Of a DNA stretch of 64,000 nt, positions 17,524 through 26,816 are shown piece after piece. The position numbers and the translations under genes are program-made. Source of the DNA: Providencia vermicola. GTDB lineage: Bacteria; Pseudomonadota; Gammaproteobacteria; Enterobacterales; Enterobacteriaceae. Each line of letters begins with the position of its first letter. Positions within the stretch are counted from its first letter, which is position 1. The stretch is taken from positions 62,001-126,000 of the forward strand of contig NZ_JAGSPI010000013.1 in NCBI RefSeq assembly GCF_020381325.1, read 5' to 3'. The notes beneath the pieces were generated by a model that was given only the letters and a program-made list of their open reading frames with translations, ran no database searches and was not told where the DNA came from.

Positions 17524-18345
17524 TTAAAAAAGTTTTTCCATTTCTTCTGCTCTATTGATAGCGCTTTGCATCGCGTTAGCAACAGTTTGCGGAAGGTTTT
17601 CGTTGTAAAATTGTTCTAAAGCCATCGCGGTGGTACCGCCTTTAGAAGTGACTTGTTCACGTAAGGTTGAAAATGCGGTGTCGTGCTGAGATTTCGCGAG
17701 TTCAACGGAGCCTTCAATGGCATTGAGCACTAATTCACGTGCTTGTTCTGCATCATAACCGAGTTGCTCTGCTTTTTGTTGCATCGCTTCCATAAACAGG
17801 AAGAAATAAGCAGGGGAGCTACCTGTAATTGCAATAATATTATTGATTTCTTGCTCTTTTTGGCACCAAATCGTTGAGCCGACACTTTGCATTAATTCCT
17901 GCGCAAATTGTTTGTCTTGCTCAGTCACTTTGGTTTGCGCAAATAACCCACTTACGCCTTTACCAACTAAGGATGGGGTATTTGGCATAATGCGCACTAA
18001 ATTCAGTTGATGTGCAAAGTAATCGTTATAGCGCTCTGCTGGGATGCCTGCGGCAATGGTTAACACCAGTTTGTTATCAAAATCAGTGGCATTTTGCAGG
18101 GGTTCACAGACTTCTTTCATCATTTGTGGTTTTACTGCTAATACAATGACATCGGCCTGTTTAACGGCAGCAAGGTTATCATCACTGCTAATAATGCCAT
18201 ATTGTGCGGCAATTTTATCGCGGCGCACTGGGGTTGGAGAACAAACGGTGATCATTGATGCTGGGTAACCATTGCTAACAAGCCCCGCGATGATTGCGTG
18301 AGCCATATTTCCAGCACCGATGAAAGCAATTTTACGGTGTTGCAT
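17524..18345 (-). CDS. proC: Pyrroline-5-carboxylate reductase
   Basis: 273 aa from ATG 18345, chosen because AAGGAG lies seven bases upstream; the frame is open 13 codons further. It reduces pyrroline-5-carboxylate to proline, the last step of the pathway begun by ProB and ProA at 50.2-52.5 kb. The Rossmann motif FIGAGNMAHAIIAGL and the C-terminal ITGSSPAY and TSKGGTT motifs are present. Unlike in E. coli, where proC stands alone, here it is between yggS and yggT, 13 bases after yggS. Confidence 0.97.
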   Translation of the reverse strand: MQHRKIAFIGAGNMAHAIIAGLVSNGYPASMITVCSPTPVRRDKIAAQYGIISSDDNLAAVKQADVIVLAVKPQMMKEVCEPLQNATDFDNKLVLTIAAGIPAERYNDYFAHQLNLVRIMPNTPSLVGKGVSGLFAQTKVTEQDKQFAQELMQSVGSTIWCQKEQEINNIIAITGSSPAYFFLFMEAMQQKAEQLGYDAEQARELVLNAIEGSVELAKSQHDTAFSTLREQVTSKGGTTAMALEQFYNENLPQTVANAMQSAINRAEEMEKLF

Positions 18346-18358
18346 TCTGTTCTCCTTA

Positions 18359-19063
18359 TTATTGAGGATATTGGCGCGCGCCAAAAATCGCGGTTCCTAT
18401 GCGAACTAGGGTTGAACCACAGTGAATAGCGGCGCGCATATCGTCAGTCATTCCCATCGATAGGGTATCGACTGTTGGGTAAGTCGCTTGTAACTGTTTA
18501 AATGCGTTGTCCATTTGACGAAAGGCTTCACATTGATGGTCATAGTCTGATTCAGGGGCAGGGATCGTCATCAAACCTCGTAATACAAGGTTTGGCATAG
18601 TTGCAACTTCAGCAGCAAGCTTAGCAACCTCATCTAATGTTATGCCCGATTTGCTGTTCTCATCGCTAATATTAATTTGGATGAGTACGTTTAGTGGCGT
18701 TTTATTGCTAGGGCGCTGGTCATTCAGACGCTGAGCAATTTTAGCTCTATCGAGCGTGTGGAACCAATCAAAGTGTTCAGCGACTAAACGACTTTTATTG
18801 GATTGTAATGGGCCGATAAAATGCCAAATAAGGTCAGTTCTATCCGCGAAATATTGGATTTTTTCAACGCCTTCTTGGACGTAATTTTCACCAAATTGGC
18901 GCTGGCCTGCTTCGATGGCTTCTAAAATAGCCTCACAAGGCTTGGTTTTACTGACAGCCAGCAGCGTAATGTCTTGGGGTGAACGATGACATTCTTCGGC
19001 AGCAGTTTGAATACGTGCGGTAACATCCGAGATATTATTTTGAATGGTCATGTATTTATTCAT
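18359..19063 (-). CDS. yggS: YggS, PLP homeostasis protein
   Basis: 234 aa, E. coli length. Single-domain alanine-racemase-like barrel that binds pyridoxal phosphate but has no known catalytic turnover; it keeps free PLP and amino-acid pools in balance. The PLP lysine is in LLAVSKTKP, and FGENYVQEG and WHFIGPLQSNK are signature segments. First gene of the operon. No strong ribosome binding site is seen before ATG 19063; an in-frame ATG at 19051 is an alternative start. Confidence 0.95.
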   Translation of the reverse strand: MNKYMTIQNNISDVTARIQTAAEECHRSPQDITLLAVSKTKPCEAILEAIEAGQRQFGENYVQEGVEKIQYFADRTDLIWHFIGPLQSNKSRLVAEHFDWFHTLDRAKIAQRLNDQRPSNKTPLNVLIQINISDENSKSGITLDEVAKLAAEVATMPNLVLRGLMTIPAPESDYDHQCEAFRQMDNAFKQLQATYPTVDTLSMGMTDDMRAAIHCGSTLVRIGTAIFGARQYPQ

Positions 19064-19198
19064 TATGGTTTAATTCAAAACTATTTTATTCACAGAGTGC
19101 ATGAATAGTGACTGTTGACCATAGTGTAAAGCAATTCGCGTTAGAACGGCACCTTTGCATGAGATTTCCGTGAAAAATAACCTCAAAACTGTGCAAAA

Positions 19199-19618
19199 TT
19201 AACTATGTTGCTCAAACCAGCTTTCAAGGATCACCACTGCGGAAGCCGAATCCACTTTTCCTTTGCTTAATGCGCGGTAGCCACCTTGCTCAAATAAGCC
19301 TGCTTTTGCTTCGACCGTGGAAAGTCGTTCATCATGCAATTCGACTTTAACACCAAAACGGCCATGAATACGATTGGCAAAATTACGCGCTTGGCTGGTG
19401 ACCAGCTGTTCGGTGCCATCCATATTAAGGGGGAGGCCGACAATAACCAACTGAGGAAGCCATTCTTTAAGTAACTTTTCGATTTGTTGCCAATCAGGGC
19501 GACCATCACTGGCTTTAAGTGATGTTAATGGGCGTGCTGTACCTGTGATCTCTTGCCCAATAGCAACACCAATACTTTTTGTTCCGAAATCAAAGGCTAA
19601 TAGCGTTCTTCCTGACAT
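19199..19618 (-). CDS. yqgF: Pre-16S rRNA nuclease YqgF (RuvX)
   Basis: 139 aa RNase H-fold protein with [16 protein letters not shown] at the N-terminus, [10 protein letters not shown] in the middle and HDERLST followed by a late DSASAVVIL aspartate, the metal-binding set of the family. It processes the 5' end of 16S rRNA; it was also called a Holliday-junction resolvase. Its ATG shares one base with the yqgE stop, so the two are coupled. Confidence 0.95.
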   Translation of the reverse strand: MSGRTLLAFDFGTKSIGVAIGQEITGTARPLTSLKASDGRPDWQQIEKLLKEWLPQLVIVGLPLNMDGTEQLVTSQARNFANRIHGRFGVKVELHDERLSTVEAKAGLFEQGGYRALSKGKVDSASAVVILESWFEQHS

Positions 19619-20181
19619 TATGCATGCCCCGCTTGCATGGAAATCGTATGAATATTGACACCGATTAAATTGGCAGCCGCAACCCAGCGTTCGTTAATTG
19701 GCGTATCAAAAATGAGTTTAGGGGATGCTTCAACTGTCAACCAGCTATTTTCCATGATTTCTCGCTCTAGTTGGCCTGGCTCCCAACTGGAATAACCTAA
19801 GGCAACTAAAGAGTTTTCTGGAGAGTGATCGCTACCAAGAGTTTCTAAAATATCTTTTGATGTAGTGACCATCACTTCATCATTAAGATGCAAGCTAGAT
19901 AAAAAGCCGCTAATTGGTGTATGTAAGATAAAACCATGTTCTTCTGCAACAGGCCCACCAGCAATCACGGGGCGTTGTAGGTTACGTTTATTGACTTTAT
20001 CGGATACCGTAATTTCAAGTTTTCTTAGCATGGTATCAACTGAAAAGTCATCAATGGGTTTATTAATGACTAAACCCATTGCGCCTTTTTCGTTGTGCTC
20101 ACACACATACACTACAGATTGCTCAAAATAAGGATCTGTGAGGGATGGCATGGCAATAAGAAAATGGTTTTGTAGATTCAA
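19618..20181 (-). CDS. yqgE: YqgE family protein (UPF0301)
   Basis: 187 aa, identical in length to E. coli YqgE. The start [12 protein letters not shown] and the central [17 protein letters not shown] and [11 protein letters not shown] segments are diagnostic. Biochemical role unknown. It lies between gshB and yqgF as in other enterics, overlapping yqgF by one base, but separated from gshB by a strong hairpin. Confidence 0.95.
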   Translation of the reverse strand: MNLQNHFLIAMPSLTDPYFEQSVVYVCEHNEKGAMGLVINKPIDDFSVDTMLRKLEITVSDKVNKRNLQRPVIAGGPVAEEHGFILHTPISGFLSSLHLNDEVMVTTSKDILETLGSDHSPENSLVALGYSSWEPGQLEREIMENSWLTVEASPKLIFDTPINERWVAAANLIGVNIHTISMQAGHA

Positions 20182-20214
20182 ACTTAAACTCCATTCATTT
20201 TTATTGAATTCGTT

Positions 20215-20245
20215 GGCTAAAAAGGCAGAAATCGCCTTTTTAGCC
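20215..20245 (-). terminator. Hairpin/terminator between gshB and yqgE
   Basis: Perfect 12-base inverted repeat GGCTAAAAAGGC (20215-20226) and GCCTTTTTAGCC (20234-20245) with a 7-base loop, 12 bases past the gshB stop. T residues lie within the stem and not after it on the minus strand, so it may be only partly terminating. Confidence 0.6.
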
Positions 20246-20256
20246 CGTTTTATTGC

Positions 20257-21204
20257 TTATTTTTTCAAGCGACGCTCAATGGCATCCATCAACATACCTG
20301 TGATAGAAATATCAAAAGCCGCTTCGATTTCACGAGCACAAGTTGGGCTAGTGACATTAATTTCAGTCAGGCGATCACCAATAATGTCTAACCCAACGAA
20401 CACTAGGCCTTTTTCTTTCAGTGTTGGCGCAACGGCACGTGCAATTGCCCAATCACTCTCTGTTAAAGGACGCGCTTCGCCACGGCCACCTGCGGCCAAA
20501 TTACCACGGGTTTCACCTTGCGCTGGAATACGCGCTAAACAGTACGGCACTGGCTCACCATCAACCACTAACACACGCTTATCACCCTCTTTAATTGCAG
20601 GTAAAAAGTTTTGTGCCATACAATAGCGGGAGCTATGTTCTGTCAGTGTTTCGATGATCACGCCTACATTAGGGTCATCTTGTTTTAAACGGAAAATCGA
20701 TGCACCGCCCATGCCATCAAGGGGTTTGAAGATCACATCCCCATGTTTTTGATGGAATTCTCGTAACTTTTGCGGGCTGCGAGTCACTAGTGTGTCTGGC
20801 GTTAATTCAGGGAACCAAGCGGTGAATAATTTTTCATTACAGTCACGTAGGCTTTGCGGCTTATTCACAATCAATGAACCCGCTTGTTCTGCGCGTTCTA
20901 AAATATAGGTTGCGTAAATGAACTCAGTATCGAATGGCGGATCTTTGCGCATCAAAATCGCATCAAGGGAACCGAGGGCGATATCTTGCTCACCATGGAA
21001 TTCGTACCATTTCGCAGGGTTTTCTTCGACGGTAACAATTTTAGTCTGTGCGCGAGCTTCACCTTGGTGCAAATAGAGGTCATTCATTTCCATATAATGG
21101 ATTTCATAACCACGACGCTGAGCTTCCAACATCATTGCAAAACTGGTGTCTTTCTTGATTTTGATGGATGAAATAGGATCCATCACTATACCGAGCTTGA
21201 TCAT
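20257..21204 (-). CDS. gshB: Glutathione synthetase
   Basis: 315 aa, same as E. coli. It joins gamma-glutamylcysteine and glycine using ATP, the second step after GshA (encoded at the right edge of this window). ATP-grasp fold with VIFKPLDGMGGASIFR as the nucleotide-binding segment, RVLVVDGEPVPYCLARIP, and a final TEINVTSPTC with metal ligands. It is ten bases after rsmE, so likely co-transcribed. Confidence 0.97.
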   Translation of the reverse strand: MIKLGIVMDPISSIKIKKDTSFAMMLEAQRRGYEIHYMEMNDLYLHQGEARAQTKIVTVEENPAKWYEFHGEQDIALGSLDAILMRKDPPFDTEFIYATYILERAEQAGSLIVNKPQSLRDCNEKLFTAWFPELTPDTLVTRSPQKLREFHQKHGDVIFKPLDGMGGASIFRLKQDDPNVGVIIETLTEHSSRYCMAQNFLPAIKEGDKRVLVVDGEPVPYCLARIPAQGETRGNLAAGGRGEARPLTESDWAIARAVAPTLKEKGLVFVGLDIIGDRLTEINVTSPTCAREIEAAFDISITGMLMDAIERRLKK

Positions 21205-21213
21205 TTTTTCTCC

Positions 21214-21945
21214 TTAACCCAGATCACCTAAGCGCACTTGCAGTGCAGTGATAGCGGTTAGCGCAGTCGTTTCTGTTCTAAGTACTCTAGGGCCTAACAG
21301 TATATCGGTAAATTGATAATTGGCTGTCATGGCGATTTCATCCGCTGAAAGCCCGCCTTCTGGGCCAATCAACAGTCTTACTTTTTTCAATTGAGTCGGC
21401 AGAGTATTGATGCTTTCTGTCGCTCTTGGGTGAAGATTTACTTTGAAAGCACCGTCATCTTCCGAACACCAAGTTTCCAGGCTTTGTACGGGGCGAATTT
21501 CAGGGATACGGTTTCGGCCACATTGTTCACATGCCGCAATCGCAATTTTTTGCCATTGCTGTAATTTTTTTTCGAGTCGCTCGGGGTCTAAACGCACACC
21601 ACAACGCTCTGAAATTAAAGGGGTAATGGTATTAACACCCAATTCAACAGATTTTTGGATGGTGAATTCCATTTTTTCCCCGCGTGACATGACTTGGCCT
21701 AAATGGAGATCGAGGGGGGACTCCCTATCATCAAGATTGCCACTTTCAATGTAGACCAAAACATGCTTTTTCGACGCTTCCGTAATTTCAGCACTAAAAG
21801 TTTGGTTGCTACCATCAAACAGCTCAAGCTTCTGACCAGGAGCCATACGGAGGACTCTGCCTACATGGTTTGCGGCATCATCACCAAGAGAAATGGTTGT
21901 ATTGGTTTGTATTGGCTCAGGGTGATAAATGCGTGGAATGCGCAT
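21214..21945 (-). CDS. rsmE: 16S rRNA (uracil1498-N3)-methyltransferase RsmE
   Basis: 243 aa SPOUT-class RNA methyltransferase. N-terminal PUA-like domain ([24 protein letters not shown]), then the knotted SAM-binding part with [12 protein letters not shown] and [15 protein letters not shown]. It modifies U1498 in the decoding region of 16S rRNA. First gene of rsmE-gshB. Confidence 0.96.
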   Translation of the reverse strand: MRIPRIYHPEPIQTNTTISLGDDAANHVGRVLRMAPGQKLELFDGSNQTFSAEITEASKKHVLVYIESGNLDDRESPLDLHLGQVMSRGEKMEFTIQKSVELGVNTITPLISERCGVRLDPERLEKKLQQWQKIAIAACEQCGRNRIPEIRPVQSLETWCSEDDGAFKVNLHPRATESINTLPTQLKKVRLLIGPEGGLSADEIAMTANYQFTDILLGPRVLRTETTALTAITALQVRLGDLG

Positions 21946-22223
21946 GGTGTTTCCTTAGTACAGACTCGATTAATAAACAGGATAGCTTTGGTGAATATGG
22001 GGATTGAATCGCAAAACTCAAGCTTTGTTGTCTAGTTTATAACGAAAAAAAACGTATTTATAGTACGTCTGTGCCATCGTTGTTAGATTAGACGCGATTG
22101 ATAAATAAATAGAAAAAACTTGAGCTCGAATAAACTGATTGTATTGAACGGAATTAAAGTGTTTAGGTTGGTTATTTTTCTGCGTATATTTGTTTTTTCT
22201 CCATAATGGAATAAGGAGTTAAT

Positions 22224-23033
22224 ATGCTCAACTTATGGTGCGCAGTTTTAGAAAAATTCGTTTTTATCTTTAATGAAACAATGAATCTTTTATTTAAATT
22301 GAAAACAGAGTGGAGCTGTTTTTATATTAAATTTAATAATATTATGGTTAATAAGGAAGTTTATTTTATTTTAATGCTTTTAGTGTTATCTGTAATAATG
22401 ACCTTTAAGCTATTGAAATCTATTCCTGAAAAATATTTTAAATTACCTTCTATTGAGGTTAATTATTTTTCATTGGTTTTTATTTATTCAGTATTGAGTC
22501 TTATCATTTTTTATTCATTGAGTCATTGGCTTGTCATCATATTTTTATTCGTGTTTTTAAACTTCACTATATTGCTGTTTATTATTGATTATAAAACAGG
22601 GTATTTACCGAATATATTAACTTACCCATTTTTAGGGGCTGGGTTGTTGTATCAAATGAGTTCTCCAAACGGTAATGTGATTTCGGCTATCTATGCCATT
22701 ATTGTAGCTTATTTGACCATTATGTTTATCACAACGCTGGTGGAAAAAATTAAAAAACAGCCGCAAATGGGAAGGGGGGATTTTAAATTGATTGCTGCGT
22801 GTGCATCATGGCTTGGTGTGCTGAATTTACCGCATTTTTTAGGTCTAGCAGCAGTGCTAGGGCTTTTTCACTACAGTGCGAGTTATTGGCTATTACCTAA
22901 GTTCCATGGCGTTGGCGGAAAATCGTATTTGAAAAGTGGAAAAGGTATGAATGTGGGGGATCCGGCTATTCCTTTTGGGCCAGCGATTTTGGTTAGTGCG
23001 AGTATTTGGCTGTATTTATCACTTATTCAATGA
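22224..23033 (+). CDS. Orphan prepilin peptidase (A24 family, no methyltransferase domain)
   Basis: 269 aa inner-membrane aspartic peptidase of the type IV prepilin peptidase class. The two catalytic aspartates are seen: D122 in IDYKTGYLPN and D186 in MGRGDFKL. About seven hydrophobic segments follow an N-terminal stretch of some 85 residues that lacks the zinc-cysteine motif of the usual PilD/GspO N-methylation domain. It would cut prepilin leader peptides, but no pilin, secretin or type II secretion gene is nearby. The first half is strongly AT-rich compared with neighbours. AAGGAG lies five bases before the ATG. It could serve a pilus or secretion system elsewhere. Confidence 0.85.
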   Translation: MLNLWCAVLEKFVFIFNETMNLLFKLKTEWSCFYIKFNNIMVNKEVYFILMLLVLSVIMTFKLLKSIPEKYFKLPSIEVNYFSLVFIYSVLSLIIFYSLSHWLVIIFLFVFLNFTILLFIIDYKTGYLPNILTYPFLGAGLLYQMSSPNGNVISAIYAIIVAYLTIMFITTLVEKIKKQPQMGRGDFKLIAACASWLGVLNLPHFLGLAAVLGLFHYSASYWLLPKFHGVGGKSYLKSGKGMNVGDPAIPFGPAILVSASIWLYLSLIQ

Positions 23034-23073
23034 TAATAAATGAATAACACAGCCAAATGATTTGCTCGTTTGG

Positions 23074-23718
23074 TTATTTAGCAGCATTAACCATGGTATC
23101 TAAGAATTGTTGCCATTTATCTGGAGCGCCAAGGTAGTTTTGTAGTGGGACTCGTAGCCACTGGCCTTGTTGCTGAATCAGCAATGTAGGGAAGCCTGAT
23201 GCACCTGATTGCGCTAATAGTGTTTTACTGTTTTGAATGTGGGTCTTAGTTTCACTTAGCTCACTCTGTGCGTAGCCGGTCGTATATTGAGCGACATCCA
23301 ACCCAATGCTCTGTGCTAAATCTAACAGGACAGCGCTATCATTAATGTGGCGACCTGAAATATAGTGGGCTTTTTGAATCGCTTTTAGCATTTCTAAGCC
23401 TTTACCTTGTTTTGTTGCTGCCAATATCGCTGTTTGCGGTATTTCTGAGTCCATAATGAAATTAGGCTCATGCAACATTTTGAGGTATTCATCACCAAAA
23501 ACTTGCCCTGTCATTGACGCTATACGTTTATCAGATTGGATAATGTGTTGGCGGAAATTATCATCTAAATGTAGTCGGGAGCTGCCCGCAAGCATGCCAC
23601 CACCATGCATTTCGATACGAATGTTTGGGTGTTTTGCAGCAACTTCAATTAATGGTGCAGCAGCATAACACCAGCCACAATAAGGGTCATAAATATAGTG
23701 TAGGGTAATATTGCTCAT
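23074..23718 (-). CDS. DsbA-family thiol oxidoreductase (cytoplasmic)
   Basis: 214 aa from ATG 23718 (MSNITLHYIYDPYCGWCYAA); the frame is open 12 codons further up. Thioredoxin-fold DsbA/FrnE-like protein with active site CGWC near residue 15 and a late SGASGFPTLLI cis-proline loop. There is no signal peptide, so it is a cytoplasmic member, unlike DsbA proper. Relatives reduce or isomerise disulfides or act as glutathione-dependent isomerases; the partner is unknown. It stands alone, convergent with the prepilin peptidase gene. Confidence 0.85.
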   Translation of the reverse strand: MSNITLHYIYDPYCGWCYAAAPLIEVAAKHPNIRIEMHGGGMLAGSSRLHLDDNFRQHIIQSDKRIASMTGQVFGDEYLKMLHEPNFIMDSEIPQTAILAATKQGKGLEMLKAIQKAHYISGRHINDSAVLLDLAQSIGLDVAQYTTGYAQSELSETKTHIQNSKTLLAQSGASGFPTLLIQQQGQWLRVPLQNYLGAPDKWQQFLDTMVNAAK

Positions 23719-23856
23719 AATAATGTCTCGTTGAATTATTTTTAAGATACTCAAGGTGGTAGCATAAACTATCCCCCGAGATCATTTTGTTTTTAATGTG
23801 TATCCACAAGTTACAAGAAGTACCAAAACAAATGAAATAGGGGGGAGTTTATTGGC

Positions 23857-24729
23857 TTATTGAGGCCACTGCATTTCGCCTTTAATCACTTTGGCACTGA
23901 GCTCTAGGCTCGATTTTTCATCTAAATTAGGGTATTGCGTTTCTACTTTTTTAATCAGTTCATCCGCGTTTTTGCTTGCTTTTGTCGCAGTTTCAAAGTC
24001 ACTTAAATATTGCTGAGTAAATGTAACGGTGCCAATATCAAACTTAGAATTGCCAGTAAAATGCCCTGGTACAACGGTTTCGGGTTTAAGTGCTTTAATA
24101 CTTTCTAAAGCTTGTTGCCAGTTTTGGCGCGAAGCTTCAGTTTGGGTATCTGCCACCCAAACATGGAGGTTATCGTAAACTAATACGCCACCCACGACCG
24201 CTTTTAAAGAGGGTACCCATAGATAAGTTCTGTCTGGTGAAGCACTATCGAGGCCTTTGATCACTAACTTTTCACCATCAACGGTAAAGCTATTTCCTTT
24301 AATGACTTCAGGAACAATAACATGGCTAGGTGCTTCATTTTTTAACTCACCGCCCCAATAGGCAAGTTTGCCATCTTTAGTTGCATTAATGGCGTTGACG
24401 GTTTCGGCAGTTGCAACCACTTTGGCTTCAGGGAAAGCTTTTGTCAGCGTCTCTAAACCAAAATAAAAATCAGGGTCGGAATGGCTAATATAAATGGTGG
24501 TTAATTTCTTATTCAGCTTTTGGATTTTATCAACTAATTTTTGTGCGTCGTTGTTTTGAAATTGAGCATCAATTAAAACCACTTCAGTTGGGCCGCTAAT
24601 AATCTCAGACGAAACAGGGAAAACACTGTTATGGCCTGGGTTATACACATCTAATGTTAGCTTTTCAGCCTGTGCCATATGCATAGTTGTTGCGAATAAT
24701 GTCGTTGCTGCTAATAAGGTAAGTTTCAT
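23857..24729 (-). CDS. Exported MBL-fold protein with altered metal motif
   Basis: 290 aa with a Sec signal peptide ending MAQA. The metallo-beta-lactamase fold is visible (VVLIDAQF, VVPGHFTG), but the canonical HxHxDH is HSDPDF at residues 83-88: the second histidine is aspartate and the last is phenylalanine. Metal binding must therefore differ or be lost. The WGGELKN, DRTYLWVPSLKAVVGG and DLHVW-like segments suit a subgroup of periplasmic MBL proteins of unknown role. A LysR regulator lies divergently 132 bases away and probably controls it. Confidence 0.8.
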   Translation of the reverse strand: MKLTLLAATTLFATTMHMAQAEKLTLDVYNPGHNSVFPVSSEIISGPTEVVLIDAQFQNNDAQKLVDKIQKLNKKLTTIYISHSDPDFYFGLETLTKAFPEAKVVATAETVNAINATKDGKLAYWGGELKNEAPSHVIVPEVIKGNSFTVDGEKLVIKGLDSASPDRTYLWVPSLKAVVGGVLVYDNLHVWVADTQTEASRQNWQQALESIKALKPETVVPGHFTGNSKFDIGTVTFTQQYLSDFETATKASKNADELIKKVETQYPNLDEKSSLELSAKVIKGEMQWPQ

Positions 24730-24861
24730 TTTTATATCCTAAAATTAAGTGATGCAGGTAAATGTTGTTTGGCTTGGTGTGTATATTAGATTGTAATAAT
24801 GATGGGAAAAACAGCATAATTAGGCTTTGTTTGTTGCATAAATCGATCGAATTGGTGGGCT

Positions 24862-25782
24862 ATGGATAGATTAAAAGCGGTAGAAGTGTTTATCACTATT
24901 GTGGAGAGTGGCAGCCTAAGCGGTGCGGCAGATAAGCTAGATATGTCTCGTGCGATGGTAACTCGCTATTTATCTGAGATGGAACAATGGGCGGGTGTTC
25001 GGTTATTAAACCGTACAACAAGGCGGCTTAGCTTAACTTCTGCGGGGGAAGGGGTTTACCAACAATCGTTACAGCTAAATGCGATTTCACAAACTGTTCC
25101 TGTGCAGCAAGAGCATGATAACCAAGCATTATCAGGTTTGGTACGTATTAGCTGCTCACAATCTATAGCCCAAAGTGCGCTTTCCATTGCAATGACCGAG
25201 TTTATGCAACAGTACCCCAATATGGCGATTGATATGCAAATATCGAATAAATCAGTGAATCTTATTGAGGAAAGAATTGATTTAGCGATCCGTATTACTA
25301 ATCAGCTAGAGCCAAGCCTGATTGCGAAGCCACTTTCAACCTGTTATTCCGTGATCTGTGCATCTCCCCGTTTTTTGGAAGGAAAAAAGCACCCTACAAA
25401 ACCCGAAGATTTAGCGTTACTGGATTGTCTAACTTATAACTTTTTTGGGCGCAGTTTATGGGCGTTTGAAAAAGATGGCGAACAGCACACGGTATTAGTG
25501 GATGGAAGGTTGAGTGCTAATGAATCTGTTTTTATCGCCGAAGCGACCTTAAATGGGGCTGGGGTTTCTATGCAGCCTTATTATTCAGTTGCAAAGTACT
25601 TGGATTCAGGCGAATTAATCCAATTATTACCTGATTACACACCAATGCCATTAGGTATTTACGCTGTGTATACCAGTCGACAAAAAATGCCAACCTCACT
25701 ACGTGCAGTGATCGATTATCTTGCTAACTGGTTTACTACCTCACCCCATTGGTTATCACTGATGCAGCAAGGCCAGCGCTAA
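24862..25782 (+). CDS. LysR-family regulator, divergent from the exported MBL gene
   Basis: 306 aa. Helix-turn-helix at about residues 18-40 (SLSGAADKLDMSRAMVTRYL as landmark), followed by RLLNRTTRRLSLTSAG and a substrate-binding domain, the typical DhcR/YafC-like LysR layout. Divergent placement over a 132-base intergenic gap suggests it regulates the exported MBL protein. Its 3' end overlaps that of lysR by 27 bases in the opposite orientation. Inducer unknown. Confidence 0.9.
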   Translation: MDRLKAVEVFITIVESGSLSGAADKLDMSRAMVTRYLSEMEQWAGVRLLNRTTRRLSLTSAGEGVYQQSLQLNAISQTVPVQQEHDNQALSGLVRISCSQSIAQSALSIAMTEFMQQYPNMAIDMQISNKSVNLIEERIDLAIRITNQLEPSLIAKPLSTCYSVICASPRFLEGKKHPTKPEDLALLDCLTYNFFGRSLWAFEKDGEQHTVLVDGRLSANESVFIAEATLNGAGVSMQPYYSVAKYLDSGELIQLLPDYTPMPLGIYAVYTSRQKMPTSLRAVIDYLANWFTTSPHWLSLMQQGQR

Positions 25783-26691
25783 ATGTTGTTCAATCTGGTT
25801 AAATTGTTTCTTTAAATGTTGTGTAAAAATATCAGTGAGTTGCGATGATGGGCGGTGAATAGGCCTAATTAAGCTCACCGTAAACGGAATTGAAAAACTT
25901 AAAGGGCGCAGCGCTAGTTTACCCGAAGATTGCTGGTGAAAATCCAACGCTGTTAGTGGGTTAACAATGGAAATCCCAATGCCTTTTAGTGCCATCGCAC
26001 AAATAGAAGAAGCCGAATGTGTTTCCATCACCATTTTTCGGTCAATTTGTTGCTCCGCAAAGGTTGAGTCAATTAATTGGCGGTAGCTGTCAGTTAAAGA
26101 CAAACTGATAAAGCGTTGATGCTGAAAATCACTGGGGGTTAAGACCTTTTTTTGAGTGAGAGGATGCCCTGCAGGTAACACACACACTTCATTTAAACTT
26201 CCAAGCGTTTGTTGCTCAGTACCTGGCGGCATTTGCAAATGTTCTGTTAAACCAAAATCATAGCGCTGGGCAGAGAGCCATTCTTCGAGCACAGGAGATT
26301 CCTGCGGGATTACGGTGATACTGACATCAGGGTAGCTTTCCATGAAAGAGTGGCAGACTGACGGTAAAAGGGATTGAGCAAAAGCGGGTAAGCAGGTGAC
26401 AGAAATTTGGGCATGTTCAAAACGGCGTATTGTTTCTGCTGAGTTTTTGATGCGCTCTAATCCATAGTAAGAGCGTTCAACTTCTTCTAAAAATCGCAGC
26501 CCTTGCGCGGTGGGTTGCAAGCGCCCTTTGACGCGATCAAAAAGCTTAAATTGTAGTAAATGCTCGAGGCGTGCCAGTTCACGGCTGATGGTAGGCTGTG
26601 AAGTATTCAGCAATGCAGCGGCTTCTGTCAAGTTAGGGGCGGTCATTACTGCACGAAATATCTCAATGTGTCGCCACGAAATGGCCTGCAT
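25756..26691 (-). CDS. lysR: LysR, activator of lysA
   Basis: 311 aa, close to E. coli LysR along its whole length: SWRHIEIFRAVMTAPNLTEAA, LLNTSQPTISRELARLE in the DNA-binding domain and PQESPVLEEWLSAQRYDFGLTE in the sensor domain (short landmarks only). It activates lysA in response to diaminopimelate and lysine levels and represses itself. Divergent from lysA over 125 bases, the classic arrangement. Its end overlaps the neighbouring LysR-type gene by 27 bases. Confidence 0.95.
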   Translation of the reverse strand: MQAISWRHIEIFRAVMTAPNLTEAAALLNTSQPTISRELARLEHLLQFKLFDRVKGRLQPTAQGLRFLEEVERSYYGLERIKNSAETIRRFEHAQISVTCLPAFAQSLLPSVCHSFMESYPDVSITVIPQESPVLEEWLSAQRYDFGLTEHLQMPPGTEQQTLGSLNEVCVLPAGHPLTQKKVLTPSDFQHQRFISLSLTDSYRQLIDSTFAEQQIDRKMVMETHSASSICAMALKGIGISIVNPLTALDFHQQSSGKLALRPLSFSIPFTVSLIRPIHRPSSQLTDIFTQHLKKQFNQIEQHLALALLHQ

Positions 26692-26816
26692 TTTTCACCT
26701 CAAAACCAAAGCTATATCAAATATGAATAGACTTTAGCAAAATGGATATTTTTTTTCCCATCTTTTCTCTGAATAATAGACTTTAATATAATAAAAACTT
26801 TCAAACGAGAAACATA

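Noticed and set aside
20138-20626. 162-codon plus-strand frame opposite gshB
   Set aside because: It is antisense to a fully conserved gshB with low-complexity Ser/Ala/Arg content typical of shadow frames.
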